Shown: positions 1-9,116, numbered from the stretch's first letter. The stretch is 30,419 nucleotides of DNA from JBFGCA01 sp041567315 (GCA_041567315.1 JBFGCA010000050.1:1-30419); one strand, 5' to 3'. The notes: a model not told the origin generated them from the letters alone. Made by a program: numbers and translations.

Positions 1-1512
1 GCCAAGACGGTCAAGGGCTACGGCATGGGCGAGGCCGGCGAGGGCCAGAACATCACCCACCAGCAGAAGAAGATGGGCGAGGAGGCGCTGCGCCAGTTCC
101 GCGACCGCTTCAACATCCCGATCTCCGACGAGAAGCTCGACGAGCTGCCCTTCTACCGGCCGGCCGAGGACAGCGCCTCGATGCGCTACCTGCGCGAGCG
201 CCGCGAGGCGCTGGGCGGCTATCTGCCGGCCCGGCGGACGGCGGCCGAGCCGCTCGAGGTCCCCGAGCTGTCGGCCTTCAGCGTGCTGCTCGAGGGCAGC
301 GGCGACCGCGAGCTGTCCACCACCATGGCCTTCGTCCGGCTGCTGATGACGCTGACCCGCGACAAGAAGATCAAGGACCGCATCGTCCCCATCGTCGCCG
401 ACGAGGCGCGCACCTTCGGCATGGAGGGGATGTTCCGGCAGGTCGGGATCTACGCCCCGACCGGCCAGCTCTACACCCCGGTGGACGCCGACCAGCTCGC
501 CTACTACCGCGAGGAAAAACACGGCCAGATCCTCGAGGAGGGGATCTCCGAGGCCGGCTCGCTGTCCTCCTGGATCGCCGCCGGCACCGCCTACTCCAAC
601 CACGGGCTCTACATGGTGCCGTTCTTCATCTTCTACTCGATGTTCGGATTCCAGCGGGTGGGCGACCTGATCTGGGCGGCTGCCGACATGCAGGCGCGCG
701 GCTTCCTGATGGGCGCTACCTCGGGCCGCACCACCTTGAACGGCGAAGGGCTCCAGCACCAGGACGGGCACAGCCACCTGGCGGCCGCGACGGTGCCCAA
801 CTGCGTGGCCTACGACCCCACCTACGGCTACGAGCTGGCGGTGATCGTCCAGGACGGGCTGCGCCGGATGTACGCCGAGGGCGAGAACGTCTTCTACTAC
901 GTCACCGTGCTCAACGAGAACTACGGCCACCCGTCGATGCCCGAGGGGGCCGAGGAGGGGATCCGCCGCGGCATGTACCTGCGCTGGGAGGCCGACAGCT
1001 CGGCGCTGCCGGAGGCGCCGCGGGTGCAGCTGCTGGGCAGCGGCGCCATCCTGCGCGAGGTGGAGGCCGCCTCCTGTCTGCTGGCCACCGAGTACGGGGT
1101 GGCGGCCGACGTGTGGAGCGTGCCCGGCTGGAACGAGCTGCGCCGTGACGGGCTGGCGGCAGAGCGCTGGAGCCGGCTCCACCCGGGAGAGCCGCCGCGC
1201 CGCAGCTACGTCGAACAGAGCCTGGCCGGCCGCCCCGGGCCGGTGGTGGCGGCCACCGACTACATGCGGGCCTACGCCGAGCAGATCCGGCCGTTCGTGC
1301 CGGGCCGCTACGTGGTGCTGGGGACCGACGGCTTCGGTCGCAGCGACTCGCGCGAGCGGCTGCGGCGGTTCTTCGAGGTAGACCGGCACCACGTGGTGGT
1401 GGCGGCGCTCGGGGCGCTGGCCGAGGAGGGCGCGGTGCCGGCCGCCAAGGTCGCCGAGGCGATCGGCAGGTACGGCATCGATCCGGAGGCGGCGGTACCG
1501 TGGACGGTCTGA
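1..1512 (+). CDS. aceE: Pyruvate dehydrogenase E1 component, C-terminal part (5' end outside window)
   Basis: This is the homodimeric E1 subunit that decarboxylates pyruvate with thiamine diphosphate and passes the acetyl group to the E2 lipoyl arm. The reading frame is open from base 1. The first visible residues (AKTVKGYGMGEAGEGQNITH) are a hallmark stretch of E. coli-type AceE, so the ATG at 25 is internal and not the start. About 503 codons are visible, against a usual length near 890, so the N-terminal part with the cofactor pyrophosphate site is missing. The visible part covers the pyrimidine-binding region (around FFIFYSMFGFQRVGD) and the C-terminal domain. aceF follows 28 bp downstream, after a GAGGAGG-type ribosome binding site. 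The identification is secure from several conserved stretches. Confidence 0.97.
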   Translation, partial: AKTVKGYGMGEAGEGQNITHQQKKMGEEALRQFRDRFNIPISDEKLDELPFYRPAEDSASMRYLRERREALGGYLPARRTAAEPLEVPELSAFSVLLEGSGDRELSTTMAFVRLLMTLTRDKKIKDRIVPIVADEARTFGMEGMFRQVGIYAPTGQLYTPVDADQLAYYREEKHGQILEEGISEAGSLSSWIAAGTAYSNHGLYMVPFFIFYSMFGFQRVGDLIWAAADMQARGFLMGATSGRTTLNGEGLQHQDGHSHLAAATVPNCVAYDPTYGYELAVIVQDGLRRMYAEGENVFYYVTVLNENYGHPSMPEGAEEGIRRGMYLRWEADSSALPEAPRVQLLGSGAILREVEAASCLLATEYGVAADVWSVPGWNELRRDGLAAERWSRLHPGEPPRRSYVEQSLAGRPGPVVAATDYMRAYAEQIRPFVPGRYVVLGTDGFGRSDSRERLRRFFEVDRHHVVVAALGALAEEGAVPAAKVAEAIGRYGIDPEAAVPWTV

Positions 1513-1540
1513 GCGGCAACCGGCGAGGAGGCGGGGGCTG

Positions 1541-2953
1541 ATGGCGGCCGAGAAGGTCCTCATCCCCGACCTTGGCGACGTCGACAAGGTGGACGTCGTC
1601 GAGGTGCTGGTCGCGGTCGGCGACCGGGTGGCGGTCGACGATCCGCTGATCACCCTGGAGAGCGACAAGGCGTCGATGGACGTCCCGTCGCCACGGGCCG
1701 GCAAGGTGGTGGAAGTCAAGGTCAAGAAGGGCGACCAGGTCGGCGAAGGCGCCCTGATCCTCACCCTCGAGGCGGAAGCCGCAGACGGCGAGGGAGCCGG
1801 CGAGGCGGTGGCCAACGGCGAGTCGCGGGCGGCGAAACCGGACTCCGGGGCCGCGGCGCCCAGCCGTGGCGACGCCTTGACCGCCGCGGCAGAGGGCGGG
1901 GAGCGGGCAGCCGATCGGCAGGCTGGGCCAGCGGCCGACTCGCCGGACCAGGCCTCCCCCGCTGCCCCCGCCGCGACGGTCGCCAGCGCCGGCGCCGCCG
2001 CGGCCACGCGCCCCGCGGGATTGGTCGCGGTGCCGGCCGCCGAAGGCGCGGCCCCCGCCAAGGCCTACGCCAGCCCGGCGGTGCGGCGCTTCGCCCGCGA
2101 GCTGGGGGTCGACCTCGGCCGGGTGCGCGGCAGCGGTCGCAAGGGGCGGATCCTCAAGGAGGACGTCCAGGGCTTTGTCAAGACCGCCCTCACCGCGCCG
2201 GCCGCCGCCGGCGCCACCGCCCTGCCCCCGATGCCGGTCATCGACTTCTCCAAGTTCGGCGAAGTAGAGCGCCAGCCGCTCTCCCGCATCCAGAGGGTGT
2301 CGCTCGCCAACCTCCACCGCAGCTGGCTCCACGTCGCCCACGTCACCCAGCACGACGAGGCCGACGTCACCGAGATGGAGGCCTTCCGCAAGGCCAACGC
2401 CGACAAGGCCAAGGCCGAGGGGTTCAAGCTCACCCCCCTGGCCTTCGTCATGAAGGCGGTGGTGGGGGCGCTCAAGGAGTACCCGCGGGTCAACTCCTCG
2501 CTCGACCCCGACGGCGAGCACGTCCTGCTCAAGCGCTACTACCACCTGGGGATCGCGGTCGACACCGCCGACGGCCTGGTGGTGCCGGTGATCCGCGACG
2601 TCGACCGCAAGGGGGTCTTCGAGCTGGCCCGCGAGCTAGCCGTGGTCAGCGCCCGAGCCCGCGAGAAGAAGCTCACCCCCGACCTGCTGCAGGGCGCCTC
2701 CTTCACCATCACCAGCCTGGGCGGCATCGGCGGCACCGCCTTCACGCCGATCGTCAACGCCCCCGAGGTCGCGATCCTGGGCCTGTCGCGCTCCCGCTGG
2801 CAGCCCTCCTGGAACGGCGAGAAGTTCGTCCCCCGGCTGATGATGCCGGTCTCGCTGTCCTACGACCACCGGGTGATCGACGGCGCCCTGGCGGTCCGCT
2901 TCACCACCTACCTCTGCTCGCTGCTGGCCGACCTCCGCCGGCTGGTGCTCTAG
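1541..2953 (+). CDS. aceF: Dihydrolipoamide acetyltransferase (E2 of pyruvate dehydrogenase)
   Basis: E2 core enzyme (470 aa) that transfers the acetyl group from lipoyl-lysine to CoA. The order is one N-terminal lipoyl domain (about residues 4-78, lipoylated Lys43 in ESDKASM), a long Ala/Pro/Glu linker (about 80-170), a peripheral-subunit-binding domain (about 172-210, containing SPAVRRFARELGVDL and the GSGRKGRI turn), and the catalytic domain. The active-site signature SYDHRVIDGA places the catalytic His at 443. E. coli E2 has three lipoyl domains, while this one has one. A second lipoyl domain of the complex is carried on E3 downstream. The ATG is preceded by GAGGAGGCGGGGG. It lies in an operon with aceE. 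A toxin-antitoxin pair then separates it from lpd. Confidence 0.97.
   Translation: MAAEKVLIPDLGDVDKVDVVEVLVAVGDRVAVDDPLITLESDKASMDVPSPRAGKVVEVKVKKGDQVGEGALILTLEAEAADGEGAGEAVANGESRAAKPDSGAAAPSRGDALTAAAEGGERAADRQAGPAADSPDQASPAAPAATVASAGAAAATRPAGLVAVPAAEGAAPAKAYASPAVRRFARELGVDLGRVRGSGRKGRILKEDVQGFVKTALTAPAAAGATALPPMPVIDFSKFGEVERQPLSRIQRVSLANLHRSWLHVAHVTQHDEADVTEMEAFRKANADKAKAEGFKLTPLAFVMKAVVGALKEYPRVNSSLDPDGEHVLLKRYYHLGIAVDTADGLVVPVIRDVDRKGVFELARELAVVSARAREKKLTPDLLQGASFTITSLGGIGGTAFTPIVNAPEVAILGLSRSRWQPSWNGEKFVPRLMMPVSLSYDHRVIDGALAVRFTTYLCSLLADLRRLVL
1650..1683 (+). repeat. 34-bp exact repeat in lipoyl domain, copy in aceF
   Basis: These bases encode the TLESDKASMD region around the lipoylated lysine. 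They are identical, including third codon positions, to 3849-3882 in lpd. Confidence 0.9.
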
Positions 2954-2974
2954 GCGCACGGTCGGCGCCCGGTT

Positions 2975-3005
2975 GCAAGGAAACAAGGAATCCTTGTATC
3001 CTTGC
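2975..3005. promoter_or_regulatory. 31-bp near-perfect palindrome, probable toxin-antitoxin operator
   Basis: Fourteen of fifteen base pairs match across the centre at 2990. The palindrome is built from four half-sites: CAAGGA at 2976 and 2984, then TCCTTG at 2991 and 2999, with neighbouring same-orientation sites 8 bp apart. It lies 19 bp upstream of the AbrB-like antitoxin ATG. That is where antitoxins of this type usually bind to repress their own operon. The sequence is AT-richer than its surroundings. The operator role is inference from position and symmetry. Confidence 0.7.
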
Positions 3006-3023
3006 GACAGGGGATTATCTGAG

Positions 3024-3251
3024 ATGCTCGCCAAGAGGACCGTCAAGAACCAGATCACCCTCCCCAAGAAGATCGCCGATCTGTTCCCCGGGGTCGATTA
3101 CTTCGAGGTGCGGGCGGACGGCGACCGAATAGTGCTCGAGCCGTTCCGTCCGGAGCGCGCCACCGAGGTGCGGGAGAAGCTCGCAGCCCTCGGGATCACC
3201 GAGAGCGACGTCGCCGACGCGGTGTCCTGGGCGCGCCGCGAGGGTCGTTGA
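3024..3251 (+). CDS. AbrB/MazE-type antitoxin
   Basis: A 75-residue protein with the swapped-hairpin DNA-binding fold of AbrB/MazE antitoxins. It begins MLAKRTVKNQITLPKKI, the canonical 'R-x-T-x-K-x-Q-I-T-L-P' strand pattern, followed by FEVRADGDRIVLEPF. The C-terminal helix (ERATEVREKLAALG onward) is the likely toxin-binding segment. A longer form from TTG 2973 is open, but it would run through the palindromic operator and lacks family similarity, so the ATG at 3024 is preferred. The stop overlaps the toxin start by 3 bp (TTGA, 3248-3251). Function by family: neutralises the partner PIN nuclease and represses the operon. Confidence 0.85.
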   Translation: MLAKRTVKNQITLPKKIADLFPGVDYFEVRADGDRIVLEPFRPERATEVREKLAALGITESDVADAVSWARREGR

Positions 3252-3664
3252 GGGTCGTCCTCGACACCAACGTCCTGGTCTCGGCGTTGGTATTGCGGTC
3301 GGGCGACATGGTCTGGCTCCGCCGAGCCTGGATCGCCGGCCGGTTCACCCCGCTCACCGACCGGTCGAGCGCGGCGGAGCTGCTCCGCGTCCTCGCCTAC
3401 CCGCGCTTCGAGCTCGGCGCCGAAGAGATCGCCGCCCTGCTGGGCGACTTCCTGCCCTTCGCGGAGACGGTCGCCGAGAGTGAGGCGCCGCGCGGTCTTC
3501 CCCAATGCCGCGATTCTCAAGATCAGATGTTTCTCGAGCTGGCCGCTCGGGGCGCCGCCGAGCTCCTGGTCACCGGCGACGGGGCGCTCCTCGAGCTGGC
3601 CGGCGAGGTCGATTTCGCCATCGAGCGACCGGCCGCTTTCCGATCGCGGCTCGGTCTCGACTGA
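3248..3664 (+). CDS. PIN-domain toxin (putative ribonuclease)
   Basis: A 138-residue PIN-fold protein of the 'putative toxin component, PIN family' group, which are Mg-dependent ribonucleases. The acidic active-site residues are in place: Asp6 in VVLDTNVLVSAL, Glu44 in SAAELLRVL, Asp89/Asp92 in CRDSQDQMFLELA, and Asp111 in LLVTGDGALL. The start is TTG, overlapping the antitoxin stop, which indicates translational coupling. The length is normal and no damage is visible, so the pair looks intact. Together with the antitoxin it splits the pyruvate dehydrogenase cluster between aceF and lpd. The RNA target cannot be read from sequence. Confidence 0.87.
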   Translation: MRVVLDTNVLVSALVLRSGDMVWLRRAWIAGRFTPLTDRSSAAELLRVLAYPRFELGAEEIAALLGDFLPFAETVAESEAPRGLPQCRDSQDQMFLELAARGAAELLVTGDGALLELAGEVDFAIERPAAFRSRLGLD

Positions 3665-3722
3665 GCACGGCCGTCCCAGTCGAGGGAGCCCAAGCCGTCC
3701 GCTTCGGGTGCTCGACGGCTGG

Positions 3723-3728
3723 TACGAT
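3723..3728 (+). promoter_or_regulatory. -10-like box just upstream of lpd (leaderless type)
   Basis: TACGAT lies 8 nt before the GTG start of lpd, and no Shine-Dalgarno sequence lies between. A start of transcription about 7 nt after the box would fall on the start codon. This would give lpd its own transcript after the toxin-antitoxin insertion. No clear -35 box is seen. Confidence 0.45.
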
Positions 3729-3736
3729 GCCGCGCC

Positions 3737-5635
3737 GTGAGTTCGCCGCTCGAAGTGAGGATTCCCGACCTCGGGGAGGCTCAGGGGGTCGAGGTGGTCG
3801 AGGTTCTGGTCCAGCCCGGCGATCAGATCGAGAAGGAGCAGGGGCTCGTCACCCTGGAGAGCGACAAGGCGTCGATGGACGTGCCCTCGCCCGCCGCCGG
3901 CAAGGTCGCCGAGATCGCCGTCAAGGTCGGGCAGGAAGTGGCCGAGGGCGATCTGATCCTCACCCTGGAGCCGGCGGCCGGGGCGGAAGCTGAGAAAACC
4001 GGTGCCGACGTCGAGCCCGTTGAGCGTCAGCCACCGGCCGAGAAGGCGCCCGAACCGGCGACAGCCCCGGCGGCAGGCAAGCCCGCCGCTCTACCTGGAG
4101 GGGTGGAGAGGCCGCCCGGCGATGTCGCGGCCGAGCAGACCAGCCCGGGTGAGCCTCCCTCGACGCACGAGCGCTCTGCACCGACGGTCTCGCCCCCGCC
4201 GGACGCCGACCTCCACGCCGAGGTGCTGGTGCTGGGGTCGGGGCCGGGCGGCTACACCGCCGCCTTCCGGGCCGCCGACCTCGGCAAGCAGGTGGTGCTG
4301 GTCGAGCGCCATCCGACCCTGGGCGGGGTCTGCCTCAACGTCGGCTGCATCCCCTCGAAGGCGCTGCTCCACGTCGCCCGGGTGGTGGACGAGGCGGCGG
4401 CGCTCGCCGAGCACGGGGTGGCCTTTGGCGAGCCGCGTCTCGACCTGGGCAAGCTCCGCGGCTTCAAGGACTCGGTGGTCGGGCGACTGACCGCCGGTCT
4501 CGCCACCATGGCCGAGAAGCGCCGGGTGCGCCTCGTCCAGGGCCGCGGCCGGTTCACCTCGCCGCGGAGCCTGCTGGTCGAAGGCGCGGAGGGCGAGACC
4601 ACGATCTCGTTCGACGCCGCCATCGTCGCCACCGGCTCACGCGCCATCCGGCTGCCCGGTCTGCCGGAGGACGACCCACGGATCCTCGACTCCACCTCGG
4701 CGCTCGAGCTCGAGGAGGTCCCCGAGCGGCTGCTGGTGGTGGGCGGCGGCATCATCGGTCTCGAGATGGCGGTGGTCTACGGCGCCCTGGGCTCGGGGCT
4801 GACCATCGTCGAGCTGCTCGACGGCCTGATCCCCGGTTGCGACCGCGACCTGGTCCGGCCGCTCGAGCGCCGGCTGAAGAAGGTCTACGGCGCCGAGATC
4901 CACCTCGAGACCCGGGTGGCGGGGGTCGAGCCGCGCGACGACCAGCTCGAGGTCGCCTTCGAGGGCGAGAAGGCGCCGGCGTCGGCCCGCTTCGACCGGG
5001 TGCTGGTGGCGGTCGGCCGCCGCCCCAACAGCGACGCGATCGGCGCCGAGGCGGCGGGCCTCGAGCTGGACGAGAAGGGCTTCCTGCCGGTCGACCGCCA
5101 GCAGCGCACCAACGTGCCGCATCTCTTCGCCATCGGCGACGTCACGGGTCCGCCGCTGCTGGCCCATCGCGCCACCCACCAGGGCAAGGTGGCGGCCGAG
5201 GTGGCGGCGGGCGAGAAGAGCGGCTTCGACGCCCGGGTGATCCCCTCGGTGGCCTACACCGATCCCGAGATCGCCTGGGTGGGCCTCACCGAGACGGAAG
5301 CCAAGGAGCGCGGCACCGCCTACCGCAAGGCGAGCTTCCCCTGGGCGGCGAGCGGCCGGGCGCTGGGCATGGGGCGCGACGACGGACTCACCAAGCTGCT
5401 CTTCGACCCCGAGAGCCGCCGGCTGCTGGGCGCCGGGGTGACCGGGGTCGGGGCCGGCGACCTGATCGCCGAGCTGGCGCTGGCCATCGAGATGGACTGC
5501 GAGGCCGCCGATCTGGCGCTGACCGTGCATCCCCACCCGACGCTGTCGGAGACCGTGGCCTTCGCGGCCGAGGTCTTCGAAGGCACGGTCACCGACCTCT
5601 ATCTGCCGGCCGGGCGGACGGGCGGCGCGCGGTGA
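3737..5635 (+). CDS. lpdA: Dihydrolipoyl dehydrogenase (E3) with N-terminal lipoyl domain
   Basis: E3 (632 aa) reoxidises dihydrolipoyl groups with FAD and NAD+. A lipoyl domain occupies about residues 5-80 (Lys44 in ESDKASM), followed by a Pro/Ala-rich linker to about residue 155. Then come the FAD-binding GSGPGG (about 167-172), the redox disulphide Cys199/Cys204 in GGVCLNVGCIPSKA, the NAD-binding GGGIIG (about 336), the FAD second site AIGDVTG, and the catalytic HPHPTLSE (His600, Glu605). E3 with its own lipoyl arm is known from Neisseria and other proteobacteria. The start is GTG. Thirty-four bases of the lipoyl region are identical to those in aceF (see repeats). The stop overlaps the next gene (GTGA). 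Confidence 0.97.
   Translation: MSSPLEVRIPDLGEAQGVEVVEVLVQPGDQIEKEQGLVTLESDKASMDVPSPAAGKVAEIAVKVGQEVAEGDLILTLEPAAGAEAEKTGADVEPVERQPPAEKAPEPATAPAAGKPAALPGGVERPPGDVAAEQTSPGEPPSTHERSAPTVSPPPDADLHAEVLVLGSGPGGYTAAFRAADLGKQVVLVERHPTLGGVCLNVGCIPSKALLHVARVVDEAAALAEHGVAFGEPRLDLGKLRGFKDSVVGRLTAGLATMAEKRRVRLVQGRGRFTSPRSLLVEGAEGETTISFDAAIVATGSRAIRLPGLPEDDPRILDSTSALELEEVPERLLVVGGGIIGLEMAVVYGALGSGLTIVELLDGLIPGCDRDLVRPLERRLKKVYGAEIHLETRVAGVEPRDDQLEVAFEGEKAPASARFDRVLVAVGRRPNSDAIGAEAAGLELDEKGFLPVDRQQRTNVPHLFAIGDVTGPPLLAHRATHQGKVAAEVAAGEKSGFDARVIPSVAYTDPEIAWVGLTETEAKERGTAYRKASFPWAASGRALGMGRDDGLTKLLFDPESRRLLGAGVTGVGAGDLIAELALAIEMDCEAADLALTVHPHPTLSETVAFAAEVFEGTVTDLYLPAGRTGGAR
3849..3882 (+). repeat. 34-bp exact repeat in lipoyl domain, copy in lpd
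   Basis: Partner of 1650-1683. The identity stops abruptly at the following codons (GTCCCG against GTGCCC), while the protein similarity continues. Confidence 0.9.
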
Positions 5636-6081
5636 CCGATCCCGACCGCGCCGCCGAGGAGCACTACCGCCGCCTCGAGCGGATGTACCTGGGGGCGGCC
5701 TGCAACGCCTGGTACCGGCCCGAGATCGAGATCGGCGACGGCCGGGCGCGGATCACGGTGCCGGTGCGCCGGGAGTTCTTCCACGCCGCCGGCGCGGCCC
5801 ACGGCTCGGTCTGCTTCAAGGTGCTGGACGACGCCGCTTTCTTCGCCGCCAACTCGCAGGTCCGCGACGTCTTCGTGCTCACCGTCTCCTTCCAGCTCTA
5901 TCTGCTGCGGCCGGTGGGCGAGGGCCGGCTGACCGCCGAGGGGCGGGTGGTCCACGTGTCGCGGCGGCTGCTCCTCGCCGAGGCCGAGGCGGTCGACGCC
6001 GAGGGTCAGCTGGCGGCGCGGGGCAGCGGCGCCTTCATGCCGAGCAGCGTGCGGCTAAGTCCCGAGCTGGGCTACGCTTAG
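5632..6081 (+). CDS. PaaI-like hotdog-fold thioesterase
   Basis: A 149-residue single hotdog domain, the usual length for PaaI/YiiD-type acyl-CoA thioesterases. The helix-capping motif HGSVCFKVLDDAAFFAANS aligns with the PaaI pattern HGG-x(3)-LAD-x-A-x(4)-A, with the acidic residues at the catalytic position. The strand pattern after it (FVLTVSFQLYLLRPV, GRLTAEGRVVHVSRRL) is typical. A much longer frame is open upstream, but it is antiparallel-codon noise inside lpd. The GTG at 5632 overlaps the lpd stop by 4 bp, which supports coupled translation. By family it hydrolyses an acyl-CoA; the substrate is unknown. Its place after the acetyl-CoA-producing complex may be only operonic convenience. 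Confidence 0.83.
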   Translation: MTDPDRAAEEHYRRLERMYLGAACNAWYRPEIEIGDGRARITVPVRREFFHAAGAAHGSVCFKVLDDAAFFAANSQVRDVFVLTVSFQLYLLRPVGEGRLTAEGRVVHVSRRLLLAEAEAVDAEGQLAARGSGAFMPSSVRLSPELGYA

Positions 6082-6088
6082 CGCCGGC

Positions 6089-6697
6089 GTGTCTCCCGCG
6101 AGCTTCAACCGCTGGCGCCCCCATCCGTGGCACGGCCTCGAGGTCGGCCGCAAGCCGCCGCGGCTGGTCAACGCCTACGTCGAGATCACCCCCTTCGACC
6201 TCGTCAAGTACGAGGTGGACAAGGTCACCGGCTATCTGTGGGTGGATCGGCCGCAGCGCACCTCGTCGCAGCCGCCGGCGCTCTACGGGTTCATTCCGCA
6301 GACCTACTGCGCGGCGCGCGTCCAGGCGCTGTCGCCGCGGGCCGAGCGGGGCGACGGCGACCCGCTCGACATCTGCGTGGTCAGCGAGCGGCCGATCAGC
6401 CGCGCCGAGGTGGTACTCAGCGCCCGGGTGGTGGGCGGGCTGCAGGTGGTGGACGCCGGCGAGGCCGACGACAAGATCGTGGCGGTGCTCGAGAACGACC
6501 TCTTCTGGGGCGACGTCGAGGAGGTGTCGGCGCTGCCCGGCGTGCTCATCGAGCGGCTGGCCCACTACTTCAGCACCTACAAGCTGGTGGCCGGCGAGGA
6601 GTCGACCCTGGAAGTCCAGAAGGTCTACGGCCGGGACCACGCCCTGGCCGTGGTCGAGGCGGCGATCGCCGACTACGAAGAGGCCTTCGGGGTGTAA
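6089..6697 (+). CDS. ppa: Family I inorganic pyrophosphatase
   Basis: A 202-residue cytoplasmic enzyme that hydrolyses pyrophosphate to phosphate and drives biosynthetic reactions forward. The family signature GDGDPLD carries the metal-ligand aspartates 89, 91 and 94. Upstream it has VEITPFDLVKYEVDK, equivalent to the usual E-I-P-x(4)-K-Y-E, and LYGFIPQTYC. The length matches bacterial soluble pyrophosphatases of the longer, plant-like branch. The GTG start lies 7 bp after the thioesterase stop. A TACGCT -10-like hexamer (6073-6078) precedes it, so a separate leaderless message is possible, though the spacing to GTG (10 nt) is longer than in other such cases here. Confidence 0.95.
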   Translation: MSPASFNRWRPHPWHGLEVGRKPPRLVNAYVEITPFDLVKYEVDKVTGYLWVDRPQRTSSQPPALYGFIPQTYCAARVQALSPRAERGDGDPLDICVVSERPISRAEVVLSARVVGGLQVVDAGEADDKIVAVLENDLFWGDVEEVSALPGVLIERLAHYFSTYKLVAGEESTLEVQKVYGRDHALAVVEAAIADYEEAFGV

Positions 6698-6700
6698 AAT
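6695..6700 (+). promoter_or_regulatory. -10-like box upstream of speD
   Basis: TAAAAT overlaps the ppa stop codon (TAA, 6695-6697). It is the most AT-rich hexamer nearby and lies 36 nt before the chosen start at 6737. No clear -35 element is seen. Confidence 0.45.
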
Positions 6701-6736
6701 GGCGGCTTCCCGGTCATGTTCCGGAAAGGGGAGGGA

Positions 6737-7168
6737 ATGACCCACCGTCTGCTACCGCTCCGCACGCAGCACGTCACCGTCGGGCAGCACCTGATCCTCG
6801 ACGCCTGGCGGGTGCCGGCGGAGCTGCTCGACGATCCGGCCCACGTCGGCCAGGCGCTGCGCGACGCCGTCGAGGCCTGCGGCGCCACCCTGATCAACCT
6901 CTGCGTCCACCGCTTCAGCCCCTACGGCGTGACCGCCACCGCCACCCTGGCGGAGTCGCACATGGCGGTCCACACCTGGCCGGAGCACGGCTACGTGGGG
7001 GCCGACCTTTTCTTCTGCGGCCCGCGCGACGCGCGGCCGGCGATGGACTCGCTGGTGCGGTCGTTCCGGCCCGCCGAGGCCCGGGTGCGGGAGCTGGCGC
7101 GGGGGATCGGGGTGGCGGCGGCCGAGCCGGCCGCGGACCCGGCGGCCGGCAGCGCCCTGGGCGGCTAG
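6737..7168 (+). CDS. speD: S-adenosylmethionine decarboxylase proenzyme (bacterial SpeH type)
   Basis: Pyruvoyl enzyme that makes decarboxylated AdoMet, the aminopropyl donor for spermidine. The proenzyme cuts itself between Glu73 and Ser74 in the motif LAESHMAVHTWPEHGY, and Ser74 becomes the pyruvoyl group. His79 and Cys94 (ADLFFCG) fall at the family spacing for the processing and catalytic residues. The start at 6737 is chosen because AAGGGGAGGG sits directly before it; an ATG at 6716 is also in frame. The protein is 143 aa with an Ala-rich tail of about 20 residues beyond the usual end. No spermidine synthase gene is visible in the window. Confidence 0.94.
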   Translation: MTHRLLPLRTQHVTVGQHLILDAWRVPAELLDDPAHVGQALRDAVEACGATLINLCVHRFSPYGVTATATLAESHMAVHTWPEHGYVGADLFFCGPRDARPAMDSLVRSFRPAEARVRELARGIGVAAAEPAADPAAGSALGG

Positions 7169-7236
7169 GCCACCCAACCGGGGGCGCCGTCTCCACGTAT
7201 CTCGACAGAGAAAGCGACTTCGAGGAGATGACGACC

Positions 7237-7901
7237 ATGGCACCGATCCGTTGGTTCGCCGGCCTTTTGGTGGTCTGCGCACTGGTCTTGACGGCACTGG
7301 GCTCGCCCCCGGCCCTCGAGGCCGCGCGCGACCCCTCGCCGCCCGCCGCCAGCCCGGTCGACGAGGCGGCCGCCGCCTACGACCGCGGACTCAAGGCCCG
7401 CGACAAGGCCTGGGAGCTGGAGCAGAAGGCCGCCGAAGCGAGCGGCGGCGAGCGCGACAAGCTGCTGGCCAAGGCCGACAAGGAGTACAAGAAGGCGGCG
7501 CGCGCCTTCACCACCGCGACCGAGACCAACCCCCGGATGCACCAGGCCTGGAGCGGGCTGGGCTACGCCCTGCGCAAGAGCGGCGACTACGTGGCCTCGC
7601 TCGAAGCCTACGACCGGGCGCTGGAGCTGGCCCCCGGCTACCCGGAGGCCATCGAGTACCGGGCGGAGGCCTATCTGGGTCTCGACCGTCTCGACGAGGC
7701 CAAGGAGGCCTACATGGCGCTCTACCGGAGCGACCGGCAGCGCGCCGAGGAGCTGATGGGCGCCATGCGGCGCTGGGTGGAGCGGCGCACCGCCGACCCG
7801 GGCAGCCTGGATCCGGCCGCGGTAGAGGCCTTCGCCGCCTGGGTGGAAGAGCGCTCGGGCGCCGCCGCGCAGGCCGCCCTGGGCCCGGCGGCGACGCCCT
7901 C

Positions 7902-7908
<7 letters not shown>
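7237..7908 (+). CDS. Exported TPR protein
   Basis: A 223-residue protein with an N-terminal signal sequence (RWFAGLLVVCALVLTALG, cleavage probably near SPPALEA). A charged Ala/Lys-rich helix follows (about residues 45-90), then TPR-like repeats in which NPRMHQAWSGLGYALRKSGD and the next helices (SLEAYDRALELAPGYPEAIE) show the W-LG-Y-A-P spacing. The frame is open far upstream, but that part is antisense-like noise over ppa and speD. ATG 7237 has GAGGAG 9 nt before it; ATG 7228 abuts that site and is less likely. The gene ends 60 bp before the peroxidase lipobox and overlaps the probable peroxidase start, so the two are likely co-translated. Role unknown; periplasmic scaffolding is a guess. 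Confidence 0.8.
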
Positions 7909-9101
<1,193 letters not shown>

Positions 9102-9116
9102 TACGCTGCCCAGCCC

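Noticed and set aside
911..2545. Long minus-strand open frame opposite aceE and aceF
   Set aside because: It is antisense to two secure genes, its composition is Arg/Pro/Gly noise, and it has no recognisable domain. Such frames are expected in very GC-rich DNA.
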